From positions 1 through 30,937 of the forward strand of contig UQEF01000026.1 in the NCBI GenBank assembly GCA_900540045.1: a stretch of DNA of 30,937 bases, in the 5' to 3' direction. Origin of the DNA: an uncultured Eubacteriales bacterium (GTDB lineage: Bacteria > Bacillota > Clostridia > Christensenellales > Aristaeellaceae). Below are positions 18,720 through 25,307 of this stretch, piece by piece. The position numbers and the translations under genes were made by a program. Within the stretch, counting starts at the first letter, position 1; the number at the start of each line of letters is the position of its first letter. Under the pieces are notes generated by a model. It saw only the letters and a list, made by a program, of their open reading frames with translations, searched no databases and had not been told where the DNA came from.

Positions 18720-19475
18720 ATGAAAAGAGCGGCTGCGCTGGGTCTGGCGCTGTTCCTTACGCTTGCGGGCGCGGCCGCGCTTGCCATGGAAGCCCCGCTG
18801 AATACGCAGGCGCCGTCGCCCGCCGAAAGACTGCCTCTGGCAGACGCCCTTACCGGCGAACATGTCTGGCCGTCGGACGGCGTCACGGAAAGCTGCACGC
18901 TGCGGTATCGCTACCCCCAGTTTGATGCCTGGACGGATGCCGACAAGGCCATCAATCAGTATTATCAGGCCATGGCGCAGGACATGCAGAACCTGGCCGA
19001 GCCGGTGGACGCCTCCATCGACTATGAGGTGACGCATGATTCGAGCCGGTATGTGAGCGTTGTCCTCACCTCCACCACGTTGGGCGGGGGAGGAGAAAAC
19101 GTAAGCCTGTCGGCGGATACGTTCGCCCGCGACGGCCTCTATGCCGGCCAGCCCGTGAGCCTTTCGCAGGTGTTGGGGCTGGAGGAGGAGGGCGGCGAGC
19201 TGAGCGACGGGCAGAGCGTGGCGGAGCAGCTGGCCTATGAGCTGGTCTGGCAAATCGTGGAGCGTGACAGCCAGAATGCCGACGGCGACTATCTGGACGG
19301 GCTTTCAAAGGAGCAATTGACCGGCGCGTTCAGCCCCGAATCCGATTTTTATCTGGATGCGGATGGAAACGTGGTGTTTTTCATTCAGGCGGGGGAAATT
19401 GCAGGAGAAATCGCGGGAGTGCTGCGCTTTCCCTTTAACCCGGCGGAACTGCTCAGTGCCGTCAAGGAACCATAA
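18720..19475 (+). CDS. Secreted protein with an RsiV-like (DUF4163/DUF3298) domain
   Basis: This 251-residue protein has a signal peptide (MKRAAALGLALFLTLAGAAALA, cut near Met-Glu). Its body resembles the extracellular part of the anti-sigma factor RsiV: an early YRYPQF strand, DADKAINQYYQ helix, then DGLYAGQPVSLSQVL and a C-terminal stretch with SDFYLDADGNVVFFIQAGEIA. In RsiV this region senses lysozyme and sits after a cytoplasmic anti-sigma part and a membrane segment. Both are missing here and no sigma-factor gene is nearby, so it is a free secreted domain, not an anti-sigma factor. The ligand is unknown. AAGGAG lies 9 bases before ATG. It is the last gene of the plus-strand block and is followed by tandem hairpins. 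Confidence 0.75.
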   Translation: MKRAAALGLALFLTLAGAAALAMEAPLNTQAPSPAERLPLADALTGEHVWPSDGVTESCTLRYRYPQFDAWTDADKAINQYYQAMAQDMQNLAEPVDASIDYEVTHDSSRYVSVVLTSTTLGGGGENVSLSADTFARDGLYAGQPVSLSQVLGLEEEGGELSDGQSVAEQLAYELVWQIVERDSQNADGDYLDGLSKEQLTGAFSPESDFYLDADGNVVFFIQAGEIAGEIAGVLRFPFNPAELLSAVKEP

Positions 19476-19492
19476 AAGGAATACGTATAGAT

Positions 19493-19551
19493 GCGGGTCG
19501 CGTATGCGGCCCGCCCAGCGTGAGGCCGGCTGCGCCGGCCTTTTTCGACAC
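19493..19551 (+). terminator. Tandem-hairpin terminator (copy B of a repeated cassette)
   Basis: The first hairpin (19493-19514) has a 9-bp stem with one G-U pair and contains GGTCGC and GCGGCC. The second (19524-19540) has arms GGCCGGC and GCCGGCC with loop TGC, followed by TTTTTCGACAC. It ends the plus-strand block. The hairpin-2 plus tail unit recurs at 30563-30593 in the opposite orientation. Confidence 0.85.
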
Positions 19552-19556
19552 AGTAA

Positions 19557-19580
19557 CGCCCCTGGCGAAAGCCAGGGGCG
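19557..19580 (-). terminator. Perfect hairpin past the cysteine-rich gene, probable terminator
   Basis: CGCCCCTGGC and GCCAGGGGCG form a perfect 10-bp stem with a GAAA loop on the plus strand. It lies 22 bases past the stop of the minus-strand gene. The minus-strand tail is only TTAC, while the plus strand has CGATGTTTTT, so its direction is ambiguous. Confidence 0.55.
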
Positions 19581-19602
19581 CGATGTTTTTGGGAAAAGTC
19601 TG

Positions 19603-20388
19603 TTACCGGCAGCAATTGCAACCAGTATTGCAGCCCGTGTTGCAGGCCCTGTTGCGCAGGCATACGTCGTCGTTGTTGCACAGCGAGGCGGGCGGGAAGA
19701 GAGGTAGACTGAAAAATTCATCGCACACATTTTCCGCGAATTCCTCGCAGGGCGGGATGGGGCAGAAGCCATAGGAGGGGATGAGGATCTCCACCTGGGC
19801 CAGCACCTTGAGGATGACCGTCACGCAGACCGTCAGCTTGAACTTGTTGTTGCCCTCGTAGGTGCCGGCAACGCAGATGGCGCTGACCATGCTCTCCAGG
19901 GAGTAAGGCACAATGGACTCGTCGGGGATGGACAGAAGGACGTCTTTATCCACCGTAATGACGCCCTTGCCGATGTACTCTACGCAGCGACTATCCACAA
20001 ACAGGATGTCGATGGGCACGTCGATTTTGCAGCGCACGCGGGCGAAGCAGGGACGGTCGCACAGGCGTTCCACGGAAAGGTTACGGATGGTGCCTTCCGT
20101 AGTGGTGGAGCGGCAGCTTTCGAACGTGATGGGCGGCACGGGCGGGCTGGTGGGGGGCACGGTTTCGGTGGCGTCATCACAGCAGCAGTTGCAGCAGTTG
20201 TTAGCCACCATGGCGTAGCTGGTGATGGTCACTTCCTTGTCATCCAGCTGCTCCTGCTGCAGGCAGCTGTCGTATACGCGCTTGACCTGCACGCATACCT
20301 TTTCCTGCAGTCCGTCCAGCGCGCTGCCATTGGTGATGGTGCCGGGGCAGCAGCAGGGGTTGGCGTTTTTGTAAGAGTAAAAAGACAT
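19603..20388 (-). CDS. Cysteine-rich, probably spore-associated protein (DUF3794/SPOCS-like)
   Basis: The 261-residue protein has about 27 cysteines, grouped in clusters: NPCCCPG near the start, NNCCNCCCDD near 64-72, and CNTGCNTGCNCC at the end. The part between (about 90-215) has regular hydrophobic strands and recalls clostridial DUF3794/SPOCS-type spore-envelope proteins, for example VCVQVKRVYDSC early on. I give that family only moderate weight. A sigma-K/E-like promoter lies upstream (20463-20489), which supports mother-cell expression and a place in the coat, where cysteines could cross-link. The ATG at 20388 has GGAGG 7 bases before it. A GTG two codons earlier (20394) is too close to that site. 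There is no signal peptide. A Thr/Pro-rich linker (VPPTSPPVPP) follows the second cysteine cluster. Confidence 0.75.
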   Translation of the reverse strand: MSFYSYKNANPCCCPGTITNGSALDGLQEKVCVQVKRVYDSCLQQEQLDDKEVTITSYAMVANNCCNCCCDDATETVPPTSPPVPPITFESCRSTTTEGTIRNLSVERLCDRPCFARVRCKIDVPIDILFVDSRCVEYIGKGVITVDKDVLLSIPDESIVPYSLESMVSAICVAGTYEGNNKFKLTVCVTVILKVLAQVEILIPSYGFCPIPPCEEFAENVCDEFFSLPLFPPASLCNNDDVCLRNRACNTGCNTGCNCCR

Positions 20389-20462
20389 TGGCACGCCTCC
20401 TTCTTTGTTCGTCGGCCGCAGGGAGGCTTTCGCATGGCAGCGTCCCTTGCGCCGTTCACTGA

Positions 20463-20489
20463 TACAGTATGACGGCGCGGCGAACGCGT
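20463..20489 (-). promoter_or_regulatory. Sigma-K/sigma-E-type sporulation promoter
   Basis: Read on the minus strand: GCAC, then 16 bases after the AC, then CATACTGTA. This fits the sigma-K pattern AC-N16/17-CATAnnnTA known from Bacillus and is close to the sigma-E -10. It lies about 75 bases before the cysteine-rich gene's ATG and just past the stop of the GumN-like gene. Confidence 0.6.
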
Positions 20490-20508
20490 GCGGAAAAGGT
20501 GGCGGCTT

Positions 20509-21459
20509 TCAAACATTCTCCGGCAGGATGCGCTCCACGGTGTAGCCCATCTCCTCAAGGCAGCTCAAAACGCTGTCTCCGCTTAGCACCAGGTGCAGCA
20601 GGCCCAGCGTCACAAAGCAGTTATTCTCCCCCTCCAGCCACTGGGCCATCTGCCGGGCCATGCGCATGTTGCGCTCGGTCACCAGTGCCGCGTGGTATTC
20701 CCTGGCCAGGTCCTGATCGGGTTCGGCGGCCATGCCGTCCAGATAGGCCCGGGCAAAGGCTTCTGCGTCGCCCATGCGCCACCAATCGGGCCATCGGTCG
20801 ATGACCGCGTCCATGCCGGTGGCACTATCCGGGTTGAGGATCACGCAGCAGGTGGAGCGAAGCAGAGATTCCTGCAGTGCCGGGCTCAGGCCGTCCAGCA
20901 CCTCAAGTTCAGCGCGGGTATCCTCCAGCCATGCCTCCGGCTTTCCGCCGCCGAGCTTGCGGACCTGCTCTTCCACACCCAACGCGGCGGACGCTTTGGT
21001 GCCCCGCGCCTCCAGCGTGGCGGCCACCGCCTCCGTATTGAGCATGCTCATCACGGCCCAGGGCTTGAGCGCGTTCAGGCTGTCCATGCGGTATCCCGCC
21101 TTTTGCGCCGCCTGTCTGACCAGTGCGTAGGTATCCGCGCTCACCCGGCTTTCCAGCGTGTCCCCTTCGGGACAACGCATCAGCTCCTGATAGGCGGCCT
21201 GCGCCTGCGCGCTTGCGGTATCGCACTCAAAGGCCAGCACATCCGCCGCCTCCATTGCGTCCAGAATATGCTGACCCATGGGGTACATGTCCTCGCTGCC
21301 CACATGGATGCTGCCCAGTAGATACAGATCGCTTTTTCCGCCGGTCACACGGTAGAGAATGCCGGCGCTTCCTTTCTTTTGCGGTGTGCAGCCGCCTGCG
21401 CCCAGAACCAGCAGCAACGCCAGCGCAAGGGCGGTCATCTTTCTCCCTCTTCTGTGCAT
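20509..21459 (-). CDS. TraB/GumN family lipoprotein
   Basis: The 316-residue protein has a lipobox signal (LALALLLVLGAGGC) with the lipid-bearing Cys at about residue 24, so it should be anchored outside the membrane. The TraB/GumN domain covers the rest: an N-terminal LYLLGSIHVG with His about 52, an acidic DVLAFECD, and a C-terminal FVTLGLLHLVLSGDSV. These paired GxxH motifs are the family's candidate metal or catalytic sites; members related to Tiki are metalloproteases, but no bacterial function is firmly set. The ATG at 21459 has TTGGAGG 7 bases upstream and lies inside the end of the helicase gene (25-base overlap), so it is the last gene of the yugP-helicase-gumN transcript. Confidence 0.88.
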   Translation of the reverse strand: MHRRGRKMTALALALLLVLGAGGCTPQKKGSAGILYRVTGGKSDLYLLGSIHVGSEDMYPMGQHILDAMEAADVLAFECDTASAQAQAAYQELMRCPEGDTLESRVSADTYALVRQAAQKAGYRMDSLNALKPWAVMSMLNTEAVAATLEARGTKASAALGVEEQVRKLGGGKPEAWLEDTRAELEVLDGLSPALQESLLRSTCCVILNPDSATGMDAVIDRWPDWWRMGDAEAFARAYLDGMAAEPDQDLAREYHAALVTERNMRMARQMAQWLEGENNCFVTLGLLHLVLSGDSVLSCLEEMGYTVERILPENV

Positions 21460-23750
21460 GCCGTTTCCTCCAATCTTTGCGCAGCAAGGGCGATATCCTC
21501 GTCGTACAGCTGCCAGCTCGCGGGCAGCAGCGCCACGTAGGCGGGGTCATAGTAGCGATCGTCCATAAGCAGCACGATTCCCCGGTCGCTTTCGGACCGG
21601 ACGACCCGCCCGGCCGCCTGCAACACCTTCTGCATGCCCGGAATTCGGCACGCATAGGCGAATCCGTCGCCAAAGTACCGCTGATAACAGGTGCGCACCG
21701 CATTCAGCCGTGCGCTGGGCACAGGCAGGCCCATGCCGATCACCGCCGCGCCGATCAGGCGTTCGCCGGGCAGATCAATGCCCTCGCTGTACAGCCCTCC
21801 CAGCACGCACAGGCCGAGCTTTGGGCCTTTTTGCTTTTCAAACGCCTCCAAAAACGCGATCTGTTCGTCCCCTTCCATATCTCGGCGCTGCACCAGCAGC
21901 GACGGCAGTCTGCCCGCATCTTCCTTCAGGCAGTCCAGCACCAGCGACAGGTAAGCATAGCTGGGAAAATAGGCGATATAGTTGCCCGGACGCGCCGCGA
22001 CCAGCTCGCACAGCGCATCTGCAATCTGCCTTGCCGTGCGTTCCCGCCGGTCATACCCGGTATTCACACGCCTGCGCACCACCGCCAGATGGCGCGGATC
22101 AAATGGTGAGGGGAGTGCAAAGCAGGCATCCGCTTCCTCTCCGCCCAACAGCCGCTTCATGGCGGACAGCGGCGTCAGCGTGGCCGAAAAGAAAACCGAA
22201 CCTTGCAGACCGCGCGTTACACGCGCAATCTCCCTTCCCGGCAGCAGGCAGTACACGGTAAGCGTTCGCTCCCGGCCCCGCCCTTCCAGCAATACGGCGT
22301 AGTCCTCATCCAAATGCGCCACCGCATATCGAAAGCCCATCAGCATGCGCGCAGCTTCCCCCGCTTCCGTGCCCTCGCCCTTTGCCAGTTGCTGAAGCGC
22401 GAGGGCGAGCACCTCCTCCGCCTTTTGCGCAATGCCTTCCGGCAGCGCATCCAGCGTGCGCTCAAAAGGGGCCGCTTCTTGCGCTCCCAGCGCGCGCAGC
22501 TCATGGATCAGCGCAGTCAAGGCACGGTAATACGGTGTTTTTCGTCCCGCCCGCTTGCCATGCTGCGCGCGCAGGTGGGCCAGCTCCCGGCTGTTCAACG
22601 CGCCGGACAGGCTGTCGCGCACGCGCTCCACGGCATGGTGCGCCTCGTCCACCAGCAGGGTCATGTCCCGACGGTGCTGAAACAGACGCTTGACCTGCGC
22701 GAAAGGGTCAAAGGCGTAATTCAGGTCCATCAGCACCACGTCAGCCAGTTCCACCAGCGTGAGGGCCAGCTCAAAGGGGCATACGTCATGCCGGTTCGCC
22801 GCCTGCAGGATGCGCTCGTCGGTCCAGACCGCGTCCCGGCAGGCCAGCAGCTCGTCCACCGCATCGCCCTGGCGCAGATAGTGCCCCCTGGCGCGCGGAC
22901 AGAAGTCCGGATGGCAGCGCGTGGGCGCGGGGCAGAGCTTTTCCTTGGCGGTGAGAACGGTGCAGCGGGCGCGCAGGCCCTGCCGGTACATGCGCTCCAG
23001 TGCGTGGACGGGACTCTGGCGCGCGGTGTTGCGGGCCGTGAGATACAGCACCTTGCCGGTCAGCCCTTCTCCCAGAGCCTTCAGCGCGGGATACAGAACC
23101 GCCACGCTCTTGCCCGTCCCTGTGGGCAGGCCGGCGAACAGCCGCTTTTTGCGCCGGATGGCAGTATACACCTGTACGGCCAGCTCATGTTGGCCCTTTC
23201 GGTAGGTTTCATAGGGAAAAGCGAGGGCCCGAAGGCTCGCATCCCGCTCACGGCGGTAGGCGCTTTCGCGCAGGGCACGGGCCGTCCATGGCTCCAGCAG
23301 ACTTTGAAGAACGGCCGTCAAAGCGTCCTGATCCAGCGTTTCCTCATGGCGCGAGAGCGCCTCGCCTGCCTCGTCCACATAGCACACGCACAGCCGTACC
23401 CGTTCGCAGGGCTTTTCCTTGGAAAGCATCGCGCCGTAGCACACCGCCTGAGCCCAGTGCACCGCCAGCGGCTCCGGGTGTGCCTGCGCGCTGAGCTTAA
23501 TCTCCTCAACAAAGGGCACATCGCCATCCTCAAACAGGTCCATGCGGCCATAGACGGTCACTTCCGCCCCCAGGCAGGCAAAGGCGTGACGGATGCTCTT
23601 TTCCCTCTCGCCCCCTGCGCCTTCCTGCCGCGCACGGTGCGCCCGTCCGCCGGCGAGCATGCGCTCGGCGTCCTCCGCCGGCGTAATATCGGGCGGAAAA
23701 TAGGAAAAGGCCACCAGCTCGCGCACGGAGACCCGAAACGTTTCTCCCAC
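21435..23750 (-). CDS. Rad3/XPD-DinG family DNA helicase with an N-terminal PD-(D/E)XK nuclease-like domain
   Basis: This 771-residue protein combines two parts. Residues about 1-110 hold a RecB/Cas4-like nuclease signature: GRMDLFEDGD near 68-77 and EEIKL near 82-86. After that comes a superfamily 2 helicase with Walker A GLPTGTGKS near 206-214. Four cysteines for an XPD-type iron-sulfur cluster lie near 260-290 (RC, LC, RC, FC), then the DEAH box VDEAHH near 370. The C-terminal helicase half has VFFSATLTPL and QAAGRVVRSESDRG. It should unwind DNA 5' to 3' in repair. The start is GTG at 23750, with AGGAGG 9 bases upstream; the frame is open far upstream but that part overlaps yugP. It follows yugP by 20 bases and overlaps the next gene. 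DinG-like proteins often carry an exonuclease domain instead. Confidence 0.9.
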   Translation of the reverse strand: MGETFRVSVRELVAFSYFPPDITPAEDAERMLAGGRAHRARQEGAGGEREKSIRHAFACLGAEVTVYGRMDLFEDGDVPFVEEIKLSAQAHPEPLAVHWAQAVCYGAMLSKEKPCERVRLCVCYVDEAGEALSRHEETLDQDALTAVLQSLLEPWTARALRESAYRRERDASLRALAFPYETYRKGQHELAVQVYTAIRRKKRLFAGLPTGTGKSVAVLYPALKALGEGLTGKVLYLTARNTARQSPVHALERMYRQGLRARCTVLTAKEKLCPAPTRCHPDFCPRARGHYLRQGDAVDELLACRDAVWTDERILQAANRHDVCPFELALTLVELADVVLMDLNYAFDPFAQVKRLFQHRRDMTLLVDEAHHAVERVRDSLSGALNSRELAHLRAQHGKRAGRKTPYYRALTALIHELRALGAQEAAPFERTLDALPEGIAQKAEEVLALALQQLAKGEGTEAGEAARMLMGFRYAVAHLDEDYAVLLEGRGRERTLTVYCLLPGREIARVTRGLQGSVFFSATLTPLSAMKRLLGGEEADACFALPSPFDPRHLAVVRRRVNTGYDRRERTARQIADALCELVAARPGNYIAYFPSYAYLSLVLDCLKEDAGRLPSLLVQRRDMEGDEQIAFLEAFEKQKGPKLGLCVLGGLYSEGIDLPGERLIGAAVIGMGLPVPSARLNAVRTCYQRYFGDGFAYACRIPGMQKVLQAAGRVVRSESDRGIVLLMDDRYYDPAYVALLPASWQLYDEDIALAAQRLEETACTEEGER

Positions 23751-23770
23751 GGCGGTGGCCCTCCTTTTTG

Positions 23771-24454
23771 TCAATCCCTGCGATCGCGTGCGATGATGAG
23801 CAGACGCACCAGCTGCAACAGGCTGCTGATGGCGGCCGCCACATAGGTCATGGCCGCGGCGTTCAGCACGGCGCGCGCACCGTCCATTTCCTCGGAGCTT
23901 AAATAGCCCTGCTGATCCAGCACGCGCAGCGCCCGTCCGCTGGCATTGAACTCCACCGGCAGCGTGACCAGGGAAAACACCAGGGTGAGTGCAAAGCAGG
24001 CGATGCCCACGTAGATCAGCGGCTCCCAGCTGAACAGCAATCCCAGCAGAAAGATGGGGAAATAAAGGTTGCTGCCCAGGTTGACCACCGGCACCAGCGC
24101 GCTGCGCAGCACAAGCGGCGCATACCCTTCGTGCTGCTGCATGGCGTGTCCACATTCGTGAGCCGCAATGCCGATAGCGGCCACGCTGCTGGAGCCATAC
24201 ACCCCGTCGCTCAGACGCAGGGTGTTGTTTCGCGGGTCATAATGGTCTGTCAGATTGCCGGAAACGCTGCGTATGCTGACATTTCCACAGCCCGCCTGAT
24301 TGAGCATGGAGCGGGCTACATCCTCCGCGCTCATGCCGCTTCGGGCATGGACGGCGCTGTACTTTCTGAAAGCGGATGAAACCCGCATCTGTGCCCACAA
24401 CCCCAGAAGCAGGCCGGGAATGACAAGAATCATGGTCCAATCCCAATAGAACAT
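23771..24454 (-). CDS. yugP: Zinc metallopeptidase, YugP family
   Basis: The 227-residue membrane protein belongs to the neutral zinc metallopeptidase family 2. An N-terminal membrane helix (about residues 6-22, MILVIPGLLLGLWAQ) comes first. The zinc site HECGH is at 99-103 within GIAAHECGHAMQQ. Helices at about 118-140 and 145-170 (LYFPIFLLGLLFSW, LIYVGIACFALTLVF) follow, then a C-terminal helix near 200-220. A third zinc ligand is plausible in LPVEFNASGRA. The substrate is unknown. The ATG at 24454 has AAGGAGG 7 bases upstream; an upstream start at 24508 would include this site. It is first in the yugP-helicase-gumN transcript, behind its own promoter and a leader hairpin. Confidence 0.93.
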   Translation of the reverse strand: MFYWDWTMILVIPGLLLGLWAQMRVSSAFRKYSAVHARSGMSAEDVARSMLNQAGCGNVSIRSVSGNLTDHYDPRNNTLRLSDGVYGSSSVAAIGIAAHECGHAMQQHEGYAPLVLRSALVPVVNLGSNLYFPIFLLGLLFSWEPLIYVGIACFALTLVFSLVTLPVEFNASGRALRVLDQQGYLSSEEMDGARAVLNAAAMTYVAAAISSLLQLVRLLIIARDRRD

Positions 24455-24471
24455 CTGCGATCCTCCTTGCT

Positions 24472-24489
24472 GGCCGTTGGGAAACGGCC
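24472..24489 (-). promoter_or_regulatory. 5' leader hairpin ahead of yugP
   Basis: GGCCGTT and AACGGCC form a perfect 7-bp stem with a TCCC loop on the transcribed sense. It lies directly after the predicted transcription start and three bases before AAGGAGG. There is no T-run. Confidence 0.55.
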
Positions 24490-24496
24490 CATGCTT

Positions 24497-24524
24497 AGCA
24501 TACACCATTCTGCCGGAAATTCAA
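24497..24524 (-). promoter_or_regulatory. Sigma-A promoter of yugP
   Basis: On the minus strand, TTGAAT (24524-24519), 16 bases, TATGCT (24502-24497). The predicted start is near 24490, abutting the leader hairpin. Confidence 0.55.
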
Positions 24525-24558
24525 CCCGCCGGGCGCCGAAATGTCGTTTTTGTGCCGC

Positions 24559-24588
24559 GTATACCTCACGCTGGCCGCGGGCAGGCTA
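24559..24588 (+). promoter_or_regulatory. Possible sigma-F promoter of spoIIR
   Basis: GTATA, 15 bases, GGGCAGGCTA. The Bacillus sigma-F pattern is GYwTA-N15-GGnRAnAnTw; this copy keeps the -35 and the G, G, A and T positions but misses two others. The predicted start would fall on the ribosome binding site, leaving a very short leader, so this is tentative. Confidence 0.3.
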
Positions 24589-24606
24589 TAGGCGGGAGGG
24601 ATGCGT

Positions 24607-25245
24607 ATGCTCCGAAGGCTTCATCCGCGGTGTTCCCTGTGGCTGAACGCAGCGCTGGCGCTGGTCTGCGCCGCGGTTTTTTTATTGGCGCTGCTCTGGC
24701 CCCTTCATTCATTGGGTACGACCGTGGCGTATACCCCGGAGGAACGCTCCCTGCTGGAAGCGCTTGAAAGCGGAGAGATCATCCGCCTGCATGTGCTGGC
24801 CGACGGCGACGACGCAGAGAGTCAGCGCGTCAAACTGTGCGTGCGTGATGCGCTGATCGCCGCCTTTGGCGAAATGCTGCTGGACGCCTCTCAGACCGAT
24901 GCGGACACAGTGTACGAAACGCTTTTGACCCATGTATCCCAGATGGAGGAAGCGGCGCTGGCCTGTGCCCGTGAAAACGGATTTACAGGGCCCGTTACCG
25001 CCGAGGCGGGGGTGCTGACGCTTCCGGCCAAAACCTACGGACAGGTCACGTTGCCGGAGGGAGACTACCGCGCTCTGCGGGTAACGCTGGGCAGCGGGCA
25101 GGGGCAAAACTGGTGGTGCGTGCTGTTTCCCCAGCTGTGCCTGGCGGTTTCCTCCGAGGGCGTGGAAGCACAGCCCGCCGAGGTACCCGACCTGACCTGG
25201 GACACGAAACGCATCTTCTCCCAATGGCTGATTTTTCCCCTTTGA
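24607..25245 (+). CDS. spoIIR: Stage II sporulation protein R
   Basis: The 212-residue protein is made in the forespore, exported to the intermembrane space, and triggers SpoIIGA to process pro-sigma-E in the mother cell. It has a basic N-terminus followed by a hydrophobic export segment (about 12-35). The family core begins IIRLHVLADGDDAESQRVKL and continues with RDALI, GFTGPVTAEAG, LPEGDYRALRVTLG and the hallmark GQNWWCVLFPQLC. The length is typical. I chose the ATG at 24607 because GGGAGGG ends six bases before it; the ATG at 24601 abuts that site. It is divergent from yugP. This gene is the best single sign that the organism forms spores. Confidence 0.95.
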   Translation: MLRRLHPRCSLWLNAALALVCAAVFLLALLWPLHSLGTTVAYTPEERSLLEALESGEIIRLHVLADGDDAESQRVKLCVRDALIAAFGEMLLDASQTDADTVYETLLTHVSQMEEAALACARENGFTGPVTAEAGVLTLPAKTYGQVTLPEGDYRALRVTLGSGQGQNWWCVLFPQLCLAVSSEGVEAQPAEVPDLTWDTKRIFSQWLIFPL

Positions 25246-25258
25246 CGGACAATCCGTC
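25244..25258. promoter_or_regulatory. Inverted repeat between spoIIR and ygiQ
   Basis: GACGGA and TCCGTC form a perfect inverted repeat with a CAA spacer, starting within the spoIIR stop codon and ending just before the ygiQ -10. No T-run follows. It could be an operator. Confidence 0.3.
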
Positions 25259-25266
25259 ACAAACTA

Positions 25267-25275
25267 TGCTATAAT
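25267..25275 (+). promoter_or_regulatory. Extended -10 promoter of the YgiQ gene
   Basis: TGCTATAAT is a full TGn-TATAAT extended -10. A TTGACG lies 22 bases upstream, too far to be a normal -35. The start is expected near 25282. Confidence 0.65.
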
Positions 25276-25307
25276 AGTCGCATCTCAATCACTGGAGGTG
25301 CGCCGCG

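Noticed and set aside
17592..19253. A 553-codon minus-strand frame across the secreted-protein genes.
   Set aside because: Both plus-strand genes have signal peptides and good ribosome binding sites; this frame is their shadow.
18720..19475. Calling the RsiV-like protein an anti-sigma factor.
   Set aside because: It has a cleavable signal peptide, no cytoplasmic part, and no sigma-factor gene nearby.
22203..23846. A 547-codon plus-strand frame opposite the helicase.
   Set aside because: Shadow of the helicase, which has all its motifs.
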